Assembly (NCBI GenBank): GCA_019509895.1
Contig: JAEKLK010000224.1
Coordinates: 1-12,040, forward strand
DNA: 12,040 bases
Origin: Betaproteobacteria bacterium
Lineage (GTDB): Bacteria > Pseudomonadota > Gammaproteobacteria > Burkholderiales > SG8-39
Direction: 5' to 3'
Shown piece after piece: positions 1 through 6,769 of the stretch (within the stretch, counting starts at the first letter, position 1; each line of letters starts with the position of its first letter). Position numbers and translations under genes: made by a program. Below the pieces are notes generated by a model, which did no database searches, had not been told where the DNA came from, and saw only the letters and a program-made list of their open reading frames with translations.

Positions 1-633
1 GTAGGAAATGATGAAGTAGACCACCGCGACGAAGCTGTACATCTCGACCAGGCGATAGTCGCGGTTGGCGATCTTGGCGGCGGCGCCGAGGAAATCTGTG
101 GCCGAGATGACGTAGACGAGCGAGGTGTCCTGGAAGAGGATGATGGTCTGCGTGAGCAGGACCGGCAGCATGTTGCGAAATGCCTGCGGCAACACGATCT
201 GCGCCATGGTCTGCCAGTAGTTGAGGCCCAGCGCGTAGCCTGACCACACCTGCCCGCGCGCGATCGACTGAATGCCGGCACGCATGATCTCGCAGTAGTA
301 GGCGGCCTCGAACATCGTGAAAGTGATGACCGCCGACATCCACGCGCCGATCTTGATCGGCTGGCTCGATCCCGTGATCCAGGCGCCGATGTAGGGCACG
401 AGAAAGAAAAACCAGAAGATCACGAGCAGCAGCGGAATCGAGCGCATGAGGTTGACGTACGCGCCGGCCAGAATCGACACGGGCTTCAGCGCCGAGAGCC
501 GCATCATCGCGAGCAGCGTGCCGAAGATGACGCCGCCGGTCATGGCGAGCAGCGTCAGCGTCACGGTGAACGTCATGCCCTCCCTGAAGAGGTAGGGCAT
601 TGAGCGCTCGATGACGTCGAAGTCGAAGCCCAT
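1..633 (-). CDS. gltK: Glutamate/aspartate ABC transporter permease GltK (3' end outside window)
   Basis: Inner-membrane permease that should pair with GltJ to form the channel of a polar amino-acid ABC importer (HisM/GltK family). I translated 211 codons without a stop. The E. coli protein is about 224 residues, so only about a dozen C-terminal residues are missing past the left edge. Visible features are hydrophobic segments near residues 20-42, 62-80 and 95-110, and the EAA loop that docks the ATPase at about 114-151 (EIMRAGIQS, ARGQ, ALGL, LPQAF). The conserved FQDTSLVYV follows at about 167-175. The ATG lies in TGATG, so its first base is the last base of the gltJ stop and translation is probably coupled. 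A G-rich stretch (GGCGGGGC) just upstream may serve as a weak ribosome site. The ATPase gene gltL is probably next, off the window. Family assignment is secure; glutamate/aspartate specificity rests on close resemblance to E. coli GltK and on the gltI neighbour. Confidence 0.93.
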   Translation of the reverse strand, partial: MGFDFDVIERSMPYLFREGMTFTVTLTLLAMTGGVIFGTLLAMMRLSALKPVSILAGAYVNLMRSIPLLLVIFWFFFLVPYIGAWITGSSQPIKIGAWMSAVITFTMFEAAYYCEIMRAGIQSIARGQVWSGYALGLNYWQTMAQIVLPQAFRNMLPVLLTQTIILFQDTSLVYVISATDFLGAAAKIANRDYRLVEMYSFVAVVYFIISY

Positions 634-1391
634 CAATGCCCCGCCTGCGGGGCGCCGCCTGCGGCAATGAGCCCCGGCACGCGTACGCGCTGCTCTAGCG
701 CCCGCATCAGCAGCACCACCACCAGGTTGGTGAGAAGGTAGATGACGGTGGCGGCGCTAAAGGCTTCGAACACGCGGAAGCTGAACTCTTGCATGGCGCG
801 CGCGCGGCCGGTGAGCTCGAGGAGGCCGATGGTCAGCGCGACCGAGGAGTTCTTGATGATGTTCATCGACTCCGAGGTCAGCGGCGGCAGGATGATGCGG
901 AAGGCTTGCGGCAGGATGACGTTGCGATAGGTTTGCGCCTGCGTCAGCCCGAGCGCAGTCCCGGCCATCCGCTGGCCGCGCGGCAGCGAGTTGATGCCGG
1001 CGCGCACCTGTTCCGCGACGCGCACCGAGGTGAAGATGGCGAGGCACATCACCGCCGGCAGGTAGGAGCTCCACGGCGGCGGCATCTGCTTGATCCAGTT
1101 GCCCACCGCCTCGGGCAGGAGCTCGGGCACGACGAAGAACCACAGGAACATCTGCACGATGAGCGGGATGTTCCTGAAAATCTCGACGTACAGGTTGCCA
1201 ATGCGCACCGCCCACCGGGCGCTCGTGGTGCGAATCGTCCCGACGAACGCGCCGAGAAGGAGCGCGATCACCCAGGCGGCGAGCGCCGTGGCGAGCGTCC
1301 AGCCCAGCCCCACGATCAGGTAGTGAAGGTAGGAGCCCGTGCCGCCGGGCTCCATCTCCAGCAGGACCTTCCAGTGCCAGTTGTAGTGCAC
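633..1391 (-). CDS. gltJ: Glutamate/aspartate ABC transporter permease GltJ
   Basis: Second permease of the importer, 252 residues against about 246 in E. coli. The N-terminal YNWHW resembles the DWNW start of E. coli GltJ. Hydrophobic segments lie near residues 24-52, 68-92, 108-125, 183-192 and 212-230. The sequence LYVEIFRNIPLIVQ at 67-80 is a hallmark of this permease family. The EAA loop is at about 126-160 (EQVRAGINSLPRGQ, then ALGLTQAQTYR and LPQAFR), and the segment SESMNIIKNSS follows at 173-183. The start is GTG at 1391-1389, chosen because AGGAGG sits five bases upstream and the downstream protein aligns from its first residues. The gene follows gltI after 28 bases and touches gltK by one base, so gltI-gltJ-gltK is almost certainly one transcript. 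The last codons hold two small palindromes (638-665) that may affect gltK translation. Confidence 0.95.
   Translation of the reverse strand: MHYNWHWKVLLEMEPGGTGSYLHYLIVGLGWTLATALAAWVIALLLGAFVGTIRTTSARWAVRIGNLYVEIFRNIPLIVQMFLWFFVVPELLPEAVGNWIKQMPPPWSSYLPAVMCLAIFTSVRVAEQVRAGINSLPRGQRMAGTALGLTQAQTYRNVILPQAFRIILPPLTSESMNIIKNSSVALTIGLLELTGRARAMQEFSFRVFEAFSAATVIYLLTNLVVVLLMRALEQRVRVPGLIAAGGAPQAGH
638..665. repeat. Two adjacent short palindromes at the gltJ/gltK junction
   Basis: GCCCCGCCTGCGGGGC (638-653) has seven-base arms around a two-base centre. It is followed directly by GCCGCCTGCGGC (654-665), with five-base arms and the same CT centre. Both lie in the last gltJ codons and immediately precede the gltK start in the direction of transcription. 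In RNA they could form small GC hairpins that hide or expose the gltK ribosome site, but two-base loops are strained. In DNA this G+C-rich they may simply be chance. Confidence 0.35.
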
Positions 1392-1419
1392 GCGCCCCTC
1401 CTCGCGTGGCGACTACCGG

Positions 1420-2319
1420 CTACTTGTAGTCGTTGGGGTCGCCCGAGCTGGTCGGGTTGGCGATCACCTTCTTGAACTGCGCGCTCATGGGCACGTTGAG
1501 GTTGATGCCTTTGGGCGGCACCGGCTTCAGGAACCACTTGTCGTAGATCTTGTTGATCTCGCCCGACTTGTAGATTCCAGTCATCGCCGCGTCGACCACG
1601 CGCTTGAACTCCTTGTCGTCCTTGCGCAGCATGATGCCGTAGGGCTCGACCGAGAGCGCGTCGGGCGAGATCTCGTAGTCCTTCGGATTGCGCGACTGCG
1701 CCGCCAGGCTGTAGAGCAGGATGTCGTCCATCACGAAGGCCACGGCGCGCCCGGTCTCGACCATCTGGAAGGCTTCCGGGTGGCCGTTGGCCGAAATGAT
1801 GTTCATGCCGAGGTTCTGCTGGCCGTTGATCTCGGTGATCTGCTTGATGTTCGTCGTGCCGGCGGTGGAGACGATGGTCTTGCCCTTCAGGTCAGCGAGC
1901 TTGTGAAGCTTGGCCGACTTTTTCGCCACCCACCGGTTGGCGGTGACGAAGTGCGTGATGGTGAACCAGACCTGCTCCTGGCGCGCCAGGTTGTTGGTGG
2001 TCGAGCCGCACTCGAGGTCGATGGTGCCGTTCGCCATCAGCGGGATGCGGTTCGCCGAGGTGACGAGCTGGTAGTTCACCTTGAGGTTCGGGTTGCCGAC
2101 TTCCTTCTTCACCGCGTCGACGATGCGCAGGCACAGGTCGACGGCGTAGCCCACCACCTGCTGCTTGTCGTCGTAGTAGGAGAAGGGAATAGAGGCGTCG
2201 CGGTGGCCGATGGTGATCGAGCCGGAGTCCTTGATCTTCTTCAGCGTGCCTTCCTGTGCGGCGGCGGTGCCGGCAAAAGCGAGCGCTGCTGCGGCAAGCA
2301 GAGCGTATGCAGTCTTCAT
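1420..2319 (-). CDS. gltI: Glutamate/aspartate-binding periplasmic protein GltI
   Basis: Periplasmic receptor of the importer (SBP_bac_3 family, cluster of E. coli GltI), 299 residues. It has a typical Sec signal peptide: M-K, a hydrophobic core at residues 4-18, and a likely cleavage after A19-A20-A21 before Q22. Ligand-site landmarks of the Glu/Asp subgroup are present: GHRDASIPFSYYD (38-50), SANRIPL (88-94), ECGSTTNN (103-110), GRAVAFVMDD (190-199) and MLRKDD (230-235). The tail KWFLKPVPPKGINLN (261-275) also fits GltI. I place the start at the ATG at 2319 because GGAGGAGG stands seven bases before it. An in-frame TTG six bases further upstream sits too close to that site. The gene lies 40 bases after the cNMP-domain gene on the same strand and 28 before gltJ, so it may be read from its own promoter, from upstream, or both. 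Glutamate and/or aspartate as ligand is inferred from similarity. Confidence 0.95.
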   Translation of the reverse strand: MKTAYALLAAAALAFAGTAAAQEGTLKKIKDSGSITIGHRDASIPFSYYDDKQQVVGYAVDLCLRIVDAVKKEVGNPNLKVNYQLVTSANRIPLMANGTIDLECGSTTNNLARQEQVWFTITHFVTANRWVAKKSAKLHKLADLKGKTIVSTAGTTNIKQITEINGQQNLGMNIISANGHPEAFQMVETGRAVAFVMDDILLYSLAAQSRNPKDYEISPDALSVEPYGIMLRKDDKEFKRVVDAAMTGIYKSGEINKIYDKWFLKPVPPKGINLNVPMSAQFKKVIANPTSSGDPNDYK

Positions 2320-2352
2320 GGCCAATCCTCCTCCCTCGGGGGTTATCGAAAA

Positions 2353-2358
2353 ATTCTA
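2353..2358 (-). promoter_or_regulatory. Possible -10 element for gltIJK
   Basis: On the minus strand TAGAAT differs from TATAAT at one base. It lies in an unusually A+T-rich patch (2341-2367) between the cNMP-domain gene and gltI, and would give a leader of roughly 25-30 bases ending in the strong gltI ribosome site. I found no convincing -35 hexamer at 16-18 bases, so this is tentative. It would let gltIJK be expressed independently of the upstream gene. Confidence 0.25.
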
Positions 2359-2359
2359 C

Positions 2360-3226
2360 CTAGTTAAGTGCCGCCGCGGTATTGCGCAGCCGCTCCGCCG
2401 TCGCCGAGAGAAGCGCGATGCCGAACGCCGGCTCCGACTTCACCAGGCTCAGGAATACCTTGCGGTTCATGGCGAGCAGCGCGCAGTCGGTCTCGGCGAG
2501 TGCATTGGCGGCGCGCGGCGACTGGTCGATGAGGGCCATCTCGCCGAAGACGCCGCCCGGCCCGATCCGCTCGACTACCGTGCCGCGGATGGTGATGGCC
2601 ACGCGGCCCTCCACCACGACATACATCAGCGCGCCGGCCTGGCCGGCGACCATGATGATCTTGTCTCGGTCATAGCGCACCAGGGCTTGTCCGCCCAGGC
2701 CCTCGACCATGCTAGCGAGCAGCGACTTTTCGAAGACGCGCGATTCCTTCAGCACAGCCGCGCTCGGCACGCCCGCGAGCCTCGCGATCATCGCGCGCAG
2801 CCGCAGGATCATGGTGCCGAGCATCATCAAGGCGAATTCCGGCTGTTTCTCGAGCGCCGCGCTGAACCCCTTGTCGTCGAGCGCTATCACCCGGCAGTCG
2901 GTCTTGGCGATGGCGCTTGCGCTCCTCGGCGAATCGCTGATCGCCGCCATCTCGCCGAAGATGTCGCCGGCCTTGGGCGAGCCCAGCTGCTTCCCCCGGG
3001 TGACGAGCGAGATTTCGCCCTCCACCAGGAAATACATCTTGTCGCGCCGCAGGAGCAACCGGCTCGCCTTTTCGTTCTCGGCGAACAGCACCGTGCCGGC
3101 GGCGATGCGCTCTTCCCTGCCGGCCGACTCGAAGAAGGCACGCGCGACCTCGGGCACGTACAGCGGTGCGACCGGGGCAAGCGGCCGCGGCGCGCCGTGC
3201 CCTTTGCTGAAGTCGAGGTCCTCCAT
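2360..3226 (-). CDS. Tandem cyclic-nucleotide-binding-domain protein, no output domain
   Basis: Cytoplasmic 288-residue protein made almost entirely of two CRP-type cNMP-binding domains, at about residues 30-145 and 165-285. Each has a recognisable phosphate-binding cassette: G87-D-I-F-G-E-M with P100-R101-S102 in the first, and G225-V-F-G-E-M with P238-R239-A-A in the second. The Gly-Glu and Pro-Arg residues that hold the cyclic phosphate in CRP/PKA-type domains are therefore kept in both. There is no signal peptide, membrane segment, helix-turn-helix, kinase, cyclase or channel sequence, so how binding is turned into output is unknown. It could act through a partner protein. The ATG at 3226 is the first in frame and I see no clear ribosome site. 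The gene diverges from aspA across 32 bases and precedes gltI by 40 bases on the same strand, suggesting a link with aspartate/glutamate metabolism. Domain assignment is firm; the ligand (cAMP, cGMP or other) and role are not known. Confidence 0.9.
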   Translation of the reverse strand: MEDLDFSKGHGAPRPLAPVAPLYVPEVARAFFESAGREERIAAGTVLFAENEKASRLLLRRDKMYFLVEGEISLVTRGKQLGSPKAGDIFGEMAAISDSPRSASAIAKTDCRVIALDDKGFSAALEKQPEFALMMLGTMILRLRAMIARLAGVPSAAVLKESRVFEKSLLASMVEGLGGQALVRYDRDKIIMVAGQAGALMYVVVEGRVAITIRGTVVERIGPGGVFGEMALIDQSPRAANALAETDCALLAMNRKVFLSLVKSEPAFGIALLSATAERLRNTAAALN

Positions 3227-3258
3227 AGGCCGGCATGATAGTGCCAGAATCGCTCCTC

Positions 3259-4689
3259 ATGACCCAGCCCGTCCGTGTCGAGCACGATCTTCTCGGCGAT
3301 CGCGCGGTTCCCGACGATGCGTACTACGGCATCCATACGTTGCGCGCGCTCGAGAACTTTCCGATCACCGGCACCGGCATCTCGATCTACCCCGATCTCG
3401 TCACCGCGCTCGCCTGCGTCAAGCAGGCCGCGGCGATCGCCAACTGCGAGCTCGGCCTGCTCGATGACCGCCGCTCGGTGGCGATCCGCCTCGCCTGCGA
3501 GGAAATCCGCGAGGGCAGGCTGCACGAGGAGTTCGTCGTCGACGTCATCCAGGGCGGCGCCGGCACCTCGACCAACATGAACGCGAACGAGGTGATCTGC
3601 AACCGCGCGCTCGAGATCCTCGGTCACAGCAGGGGCGAGTACCAGCATCTCCATCCGCTCGACCACGTCAACCTTTCGCAAAGCACGAACGACGTCTATC
3701 CCACCGCTATCAAGCTCGCGCTGCAGCTTGGCATCAAGCGCTTGCTGCCCGAGATGTCCGCGCTGCGGCATGCTTTCGCCGAGAAGGCGCTCGAGTTCGA
3801 CGACGTGCTGAAGGTCGGCCGCACGCAGCTGCAGGACGCGGTGCCGATGACCCTCGGCCAGGAGTTCTCCACCTACGCCGTCATGCTCGGCGAGGACGAG
3901 CAGCGCCTGCGTGAAGCATCCGACCTGATCCGCGAGATCAACCTCGGCGCGACCGCCATCGGCACCGGCATCAACGCGCATCCGGATTACGCGCCGCTGG
4001 TGACGACGCGTCTGTCCGAAGTGTCGGGCGTGCAGCTGATGAGCTCGCCGAACCTGATCGAGGCGACGCAGGACGCCGGCAGCTTCGTGCAGCTCTCGGG
4101 CGTGCTGAAGCGCGTCGCCGTCAAGCTCTCCAAGACGTGCAACGATTTGCGGCTGCTCTCTTCCGGGCCACGCGCCGGCATCGGCGAGATCGCGCTGCCC
4201 GCCGTACAGGCCGGCTCCTCCATCATGCCCGGCAAGGTGAACCCGGTGATCCCCGAGGTCGTGAACCAGATCGCCTTCGAGGTGATCGGCAACGACATGA
4301 CCGTCACGATGGCCGCCGAGGGCGGGCAGCTGCAGCTGAACGCCTTCGAGCCGATCATCGCGCACAGCCTCTTCAAGAGCCTGTACCACCTCGCGGCCGG
4401 CTGCCGCACGCTCACCGATCGCTGCGTGAAGGGCATCGTCGCCAACCGTGAGCGGGCACGGCGCTTCGTAGACGAATCGACCGCGCTCGTCACCGCGCTC
4501 ACGCCGATTCTCGGCTACGCGCGCTCGACCGAGATCGCGCGCGAAGCGCTCGCCACCGGCGCGCGCGTCAAGGACCTGGTGCTCGCGAAGAAGCTGATGA
4601 CGCCGCAAGAGCTCGATGAGGTGATGAAGCCGGAGATCCTCACCAAGCCGCACGCCCTCACACTGCACAAACCCAAAAGCGACGCATGA
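3259..4689 (+). CDS. aspA: Aspartate ammonia-lyase (aspartase)
   Basis: Cytosolic enzyme converting L-aspartate to fumarate and ammonia; 476 residues against about 478 in E. coli. It belongs to the aspartase/fumarase superfamily. The signature loop GSSIMPGKVNP is at 319-329 and carries the serine (S320/S321 region) that acts as catalytic base in this superfamily. It is followed by VIPEVVNQ, which marks aspartases; fumarase C has a different sequence there. Other conserved blocks are the N-terminal DLLGDRAVPDDAYYGIHTLRA, QGGAGTSTNMNANEV (T-S-T-N-M-N), NLSQSTNDVYPT, GRTQLQDAVPMTLGQEF and LLSSGPRAG. The start at 3259 is chosen because M-T-Q-P-V-R-V-E-H-D-L-L-G lines up with the E. coli N terminus. 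An in-frame ATG at 3235 would add eight residues and leave only 8 bases to the divergent gene. Neither start has a good ribosome site. The stop overlaps the next gene in ATGA, so aspA and the bug gene are probably co-translated. Confidence 0.95.
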   Translation: MTQPVRVEHDLLGDRAVPDDAYYGIHTLRALENFPITGTGISIYPDLVTALACVKQAAAIANCELGLLDDRRSVAIRLACEEIREGRLHEEFVVDVIQGGAGTSTNMNANEVICNRALEILGHSRGEYQHLHPLDHVNLSQSTNDVYPTAIKLALQLGIKRLLPEMSALRHAFAEKALEFDDVLKVGRTQLQDAVPMTLGQEFSTYAVMLGEDEQRLREASDLIREINLGATAIGTGINAHPDYAPLVTTRLSEVSGVQLMSSPNLIEATQDAGSFVQLSGVLKRVAVKLSKTCNDLRLLSSGPRAGIGEIALPAVQAGSSIMPGKVNPVIPEVVNQIAFEVIGNDMTVTMAAEGGQLQLNAFEPIIAHSLFKSLYHLAAGCRTLTDRCVKGIVANRERARRFVDESTALVTALTPILGYARSTEIAREALATGARVKDLVLAKKLMTPQELDEVMKPEILTKPHALTLHKPKSDA

Positions 4690-5639
4690 GGCGGTGCTTC
4701 GCGGCCGTTCTGCTGCTCGCCTGCGCGCTCGTGCACGGGCAGTCGTACCCGGCGAAGCCCATCCGCATCGTCGTACCGTTCCCCGCCGGAGGTATTGCCG
4801 ATCTCTACGGACGCCTCATCGGCGCGCGGGTGAGTGAGCACTGGGGGCAGCCGGTGCTGGTCGAAAATCGCACCGGCGCCGGCGGCAATATCGGCGCCGA
4901 CGCGGTGGCCAAGTCGCCGCCCGATGGCTACACGCTGGTGATGGGCACGTTCGGGACGCACGCGGTGAACGTCAGTCTCTTTGCCAGCATGCCATACGAC
5001 CCGGTGCGTGACTTCGCGCCGATCGCGCTGGTGCTCGAGGCGGAAGGACTGCTGGTTGTTCATCCTGGCGTGCCGGCGCATAGCGTGCAGGAGCTGATCG
5101 CCTATGGGCGGGCGAATCCCGGGCGCCTTACGTTCGCATCCGCCGGCATGGGCACCGCGAGCCACCTGGCGGGCGAACTGTTCAGGACCATGGCGCGTGT
5201 CGAAATGACGCATGTGCCGTACAAGGGCAACGTGCCGGCGATCAGCGACCTGCTCGCCGGCCAGACATCGCTCCTCTTCGGCACCATGCCCACGGTCCTG
5301 CCGCACGCGAAGGCCGGAAGGCTGCGCGCCATCGCCACCATCGGGTCGGTGCGCTCGGCGGCAGCGCCGGACCTGCCGACTGTCGGCGAGACCCTTCCCG
5401 GCTTCGAGGTGAGCAACTGGATCGGTTTGCTCGCGCCCGCCGGCACGCCCGGCGAGCTCGTGCGCAAGTGGAACGCCGAAGTGACCACCATCATGCAGGG
5501 CGCCGACCTGAAGCAGCGCCTGCTGGTCGAAGGCGCGCGCTTCGCGCCCAACACGCCGCAGGATTTCGGCGCCTTCATCAAGTCGGAGATCGCCCGATGG
5601 GCGCCCGTGGTCAAGGCCTCGGGGGCGCGCGTCGACTGA
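4686..5639 (+). CDS. Bug/TctC-family periplasmic solute-binding protein
   Basis: Extracytoplasmic receptor of the tripartite tricarboxylate transporter (TctC/Bug) family, 317 residues, the usual size. A signal peptide covers residues 1-18 (R-R, hydrophobic core, likely cut before Q19-S-Y-P). The family opening follows: P-A-K-P-I-R-I-V-V-P-F-P-A-G-G (22-36) with D39, then GQPVLVENRTGAGGNIGAD (54-72) and PPDGYTL (78-84). Later blocks H-V-P-Y-K-G and the D-L-P-T-V-G-E region are also typical. The start ATG shares ATGA with the aspA stop. No TctA or TctB membrane genes are visible, as is common for Bug proteins in Burkholderiales, where receptors far outnumber transporters. Known Bug structures include aspartate- and glutamate-binding members (BugD, BugE of Bordetella), so a dicarboxylate or acidic amino acid ligand is plausible beside aspartase. 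The ligand cannot be read from sequence. Confidence 0.92.
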   Translation: MRRCFAAVLLLACALVHGQSYPAKPIRIVVPFPAGGIADLYGRLIGARVSEHWGQPVLVENRTGAGGNIGADAVAKSPPDGYTLVMGTFGTHAVNVSLFASMPYDPVRDFAPIALVLEAEGLLVVHPGVPAHSVQELIAYGRANPGRLTFASAGMGTASHLAGELFRTMARVEMTHVPYKGNVPAISDLLAGQTSLLFGTMPTVLPHAKAGRLRAIATIGSVRSAAAPDLPTVGETLPGFEVSNWIGLLAPAGTPGELVRKWNAEVTTIMQGADLKQRLLVEGARFAPNTPQDFGAFIKSEIARWAPVVKASGARVD

Positions 5640-6769
5640 TCGCGCTGGGCAAGTCGCGCGCGAGGCGGCTCTGGCTGCGGGCCCAGCGTCTTGACGAGCC
5701 GGCCCCCTTCGGCGCGGGAGCGGAGGCGACGCGCGCGGCGGTGGAGCACCTCGGCTACGTGCAGATCGACACGATCAACGTCGTCGAGCGCTGCCACCAT
5801 CAGATTCTCTACACGCGCATTCCCGCCTACCAGCGCGACGATCTGCGCCAAGCGCAGTCGGTCGACAAGACGGTGTTCGAATACTGGACGCATGCGCTCG
5901 CCTACGTGCCGACGCGCGATCTGCGCTTCTACGTGCGCGACATGGTCCGCTATCGGCGCTGGCACCATCCATGGTTCGGGGCAGTGAAGCCCGCGGATGT
6001 CCGGCGGGTGCTCGAGCGCATCCGGCGGCACGGCGCGCTGACGATCCGCGACATCACGGACGACGTGCTGGTCGAGAAGGCGCACGAATGGGCGAGCCGC
6101 AAGCCATCGAAGCGCGCGCTGCAGCTCGCCTTCTATCGCGGCCTGCTGACGATCAGCGAGCGCACCGGCATGCTGAAGACCTACGAGTTGATGACCCGCC
6201 ACTTCGGCTTCCGGCGGCTGCCCGCGCCCGCGTCCGAGCGCGAGATCGGCGACTATCTGCTCGAGCGCGCGCTGCGCTCGCAGGCGCTGGTGAGCGTCGA
6301 TTCGATCTGCTACCTCGACGCGTCGCGCAAGCCAGTCGTGCGGCGGCTGATCGAGGAACGGGTGCGCAGGGCCGAGCTCGTGCCGCTCGAGCTCGAGGGT
6401 GCTCCGGGCGTACCACTCTGGGCGCGGCCGCAAAGCCTCGATACGACGCTCGAGGCGGTGCCGGCGGTCCATATCCTCTCGCCCTTCGATCCGCTCATCG
6501 TGCAGCGCAAGCGCCTGAAGCTATTCTTCGACTACGAGCACCGGTTCGAGGCCTACGTGCCGAAGGAGAAGCGCCTCTTCGGCTATTTCACGCAGCCGGT
6601 GCTGGTGGGCGACGAGATTGTCGCGCTGCTCGATCTCAAGACCGACCGGGAGCGCGGCAAGCTGCTGGTGCAGCGCTGGATCTGGCTGACGAAGAACCGA
6701 CGGCGCGAGCGCAAGCGCCAGATCGAGGAGACGCTACATCGCTTCGAGCGGTTTCAGCTCGCGCGCTGA
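5597..6769 (+). CDS. YcaQ/AlkX-like winged-helix DNA glycosylase (HTH_42 family)
   Basis: About 390 residues, near the 410 of E. coli YcaQ. Members are tandem winged-helix DNA glycosylases. E. coli YcaQ (AlkX) removes bulky alkylated bases and unhooks interstrand cross-links; Streptomyces AlkZ acts on azinomycin adducts. The conserved N-terminal block is present: V-Q-I-D-T-I-N-V-V-E-R-C-H-H, with the catalytic Q-x-D motif at Q56-I-D58 (Q-x-D as in YcaQ rather than Q-x-Q of AlkZ) and the HH pair at 67-68. Further family landmarks are FEYWTHALAYVP, the region HHPWFG, and near the end LSPFDPLIVQRKRLKLFFDYEHRFEAYVPKEKR and W-I-W. The ATG at 5597 has GGAG nine bases before it and begins 43 bases inside the end of the bug gene. 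An in-frame ATG at 5468 would add 43 residues that are an off-frame reading of bug, so I reject it. The 3' end overlaps convergent putA by 16 bases. Confidence 0.82.
   Translation: MGARGQGLGGARRLIALGKSRARRLWLRAQRLDEPAPFGAGAEATRAAVEHLGYVQIDTINVVERCHHQILYTRIPAYQRDDLRQAQSVDKTVFEYWTHALAYVPTRDLRFYVRDMVRYRRWHHPWFGAVKPADVRRVLERIRRHGALTIRDITDDVLVEKAHEWASRKPSKRALQLAFYRGLLTISERTGMLKTYELMTRHFGFRRLPAPASEREIGDYLLERALRSQALVSVDSICYLDASRKPVVRRLIEERVRRAELVPLELEGAPGVPLWARPQSLDTTLEAVPAVHILSPFDPLIVQRKRLKLFFDYEHRFEAYVPKEKRLFGYFTQPVLVGDEIVALLDLKTDRERGKLLVQRWIWLTKNRRRERKRQIEETLHRFERFQLAR

Noticed and set aside
2320..2325. TTG start for gltI at 2325
   Set aside because: Only about one base from the GGAGGAGG ribosome site, whereas the ATG at 2319 is spaced seven bases from it and starts a canonical signal peptide.
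2326..2352. Small CCCTCGGG hairpin with nearby A/T run as a terminator after the cNMP gene
   Set aside because: The arm is only three bases and the A/T run is on the wrong side for the minus-strand transcript.
3235..3258. Earlier ATG for aspA at 3235
   Set aside because: Adds eight residues absent from known aspartases and leaves only 8 bases to the divergent gene. Not fully excluded.
2887..4668. 593-codon minus-strand frame antisense to aspA and running into the cNMP gene
   Set aside because: No family features, antisense to a highly conserved aspartase; a composition effect.
5468..5596. Earlier ATG for the ycaQ-like gene at 5468
   Set aside because: The extra 43 residues are an off-frame reading of the bug gene and do not resemble the family; ATG 5597 has a ribosome site.
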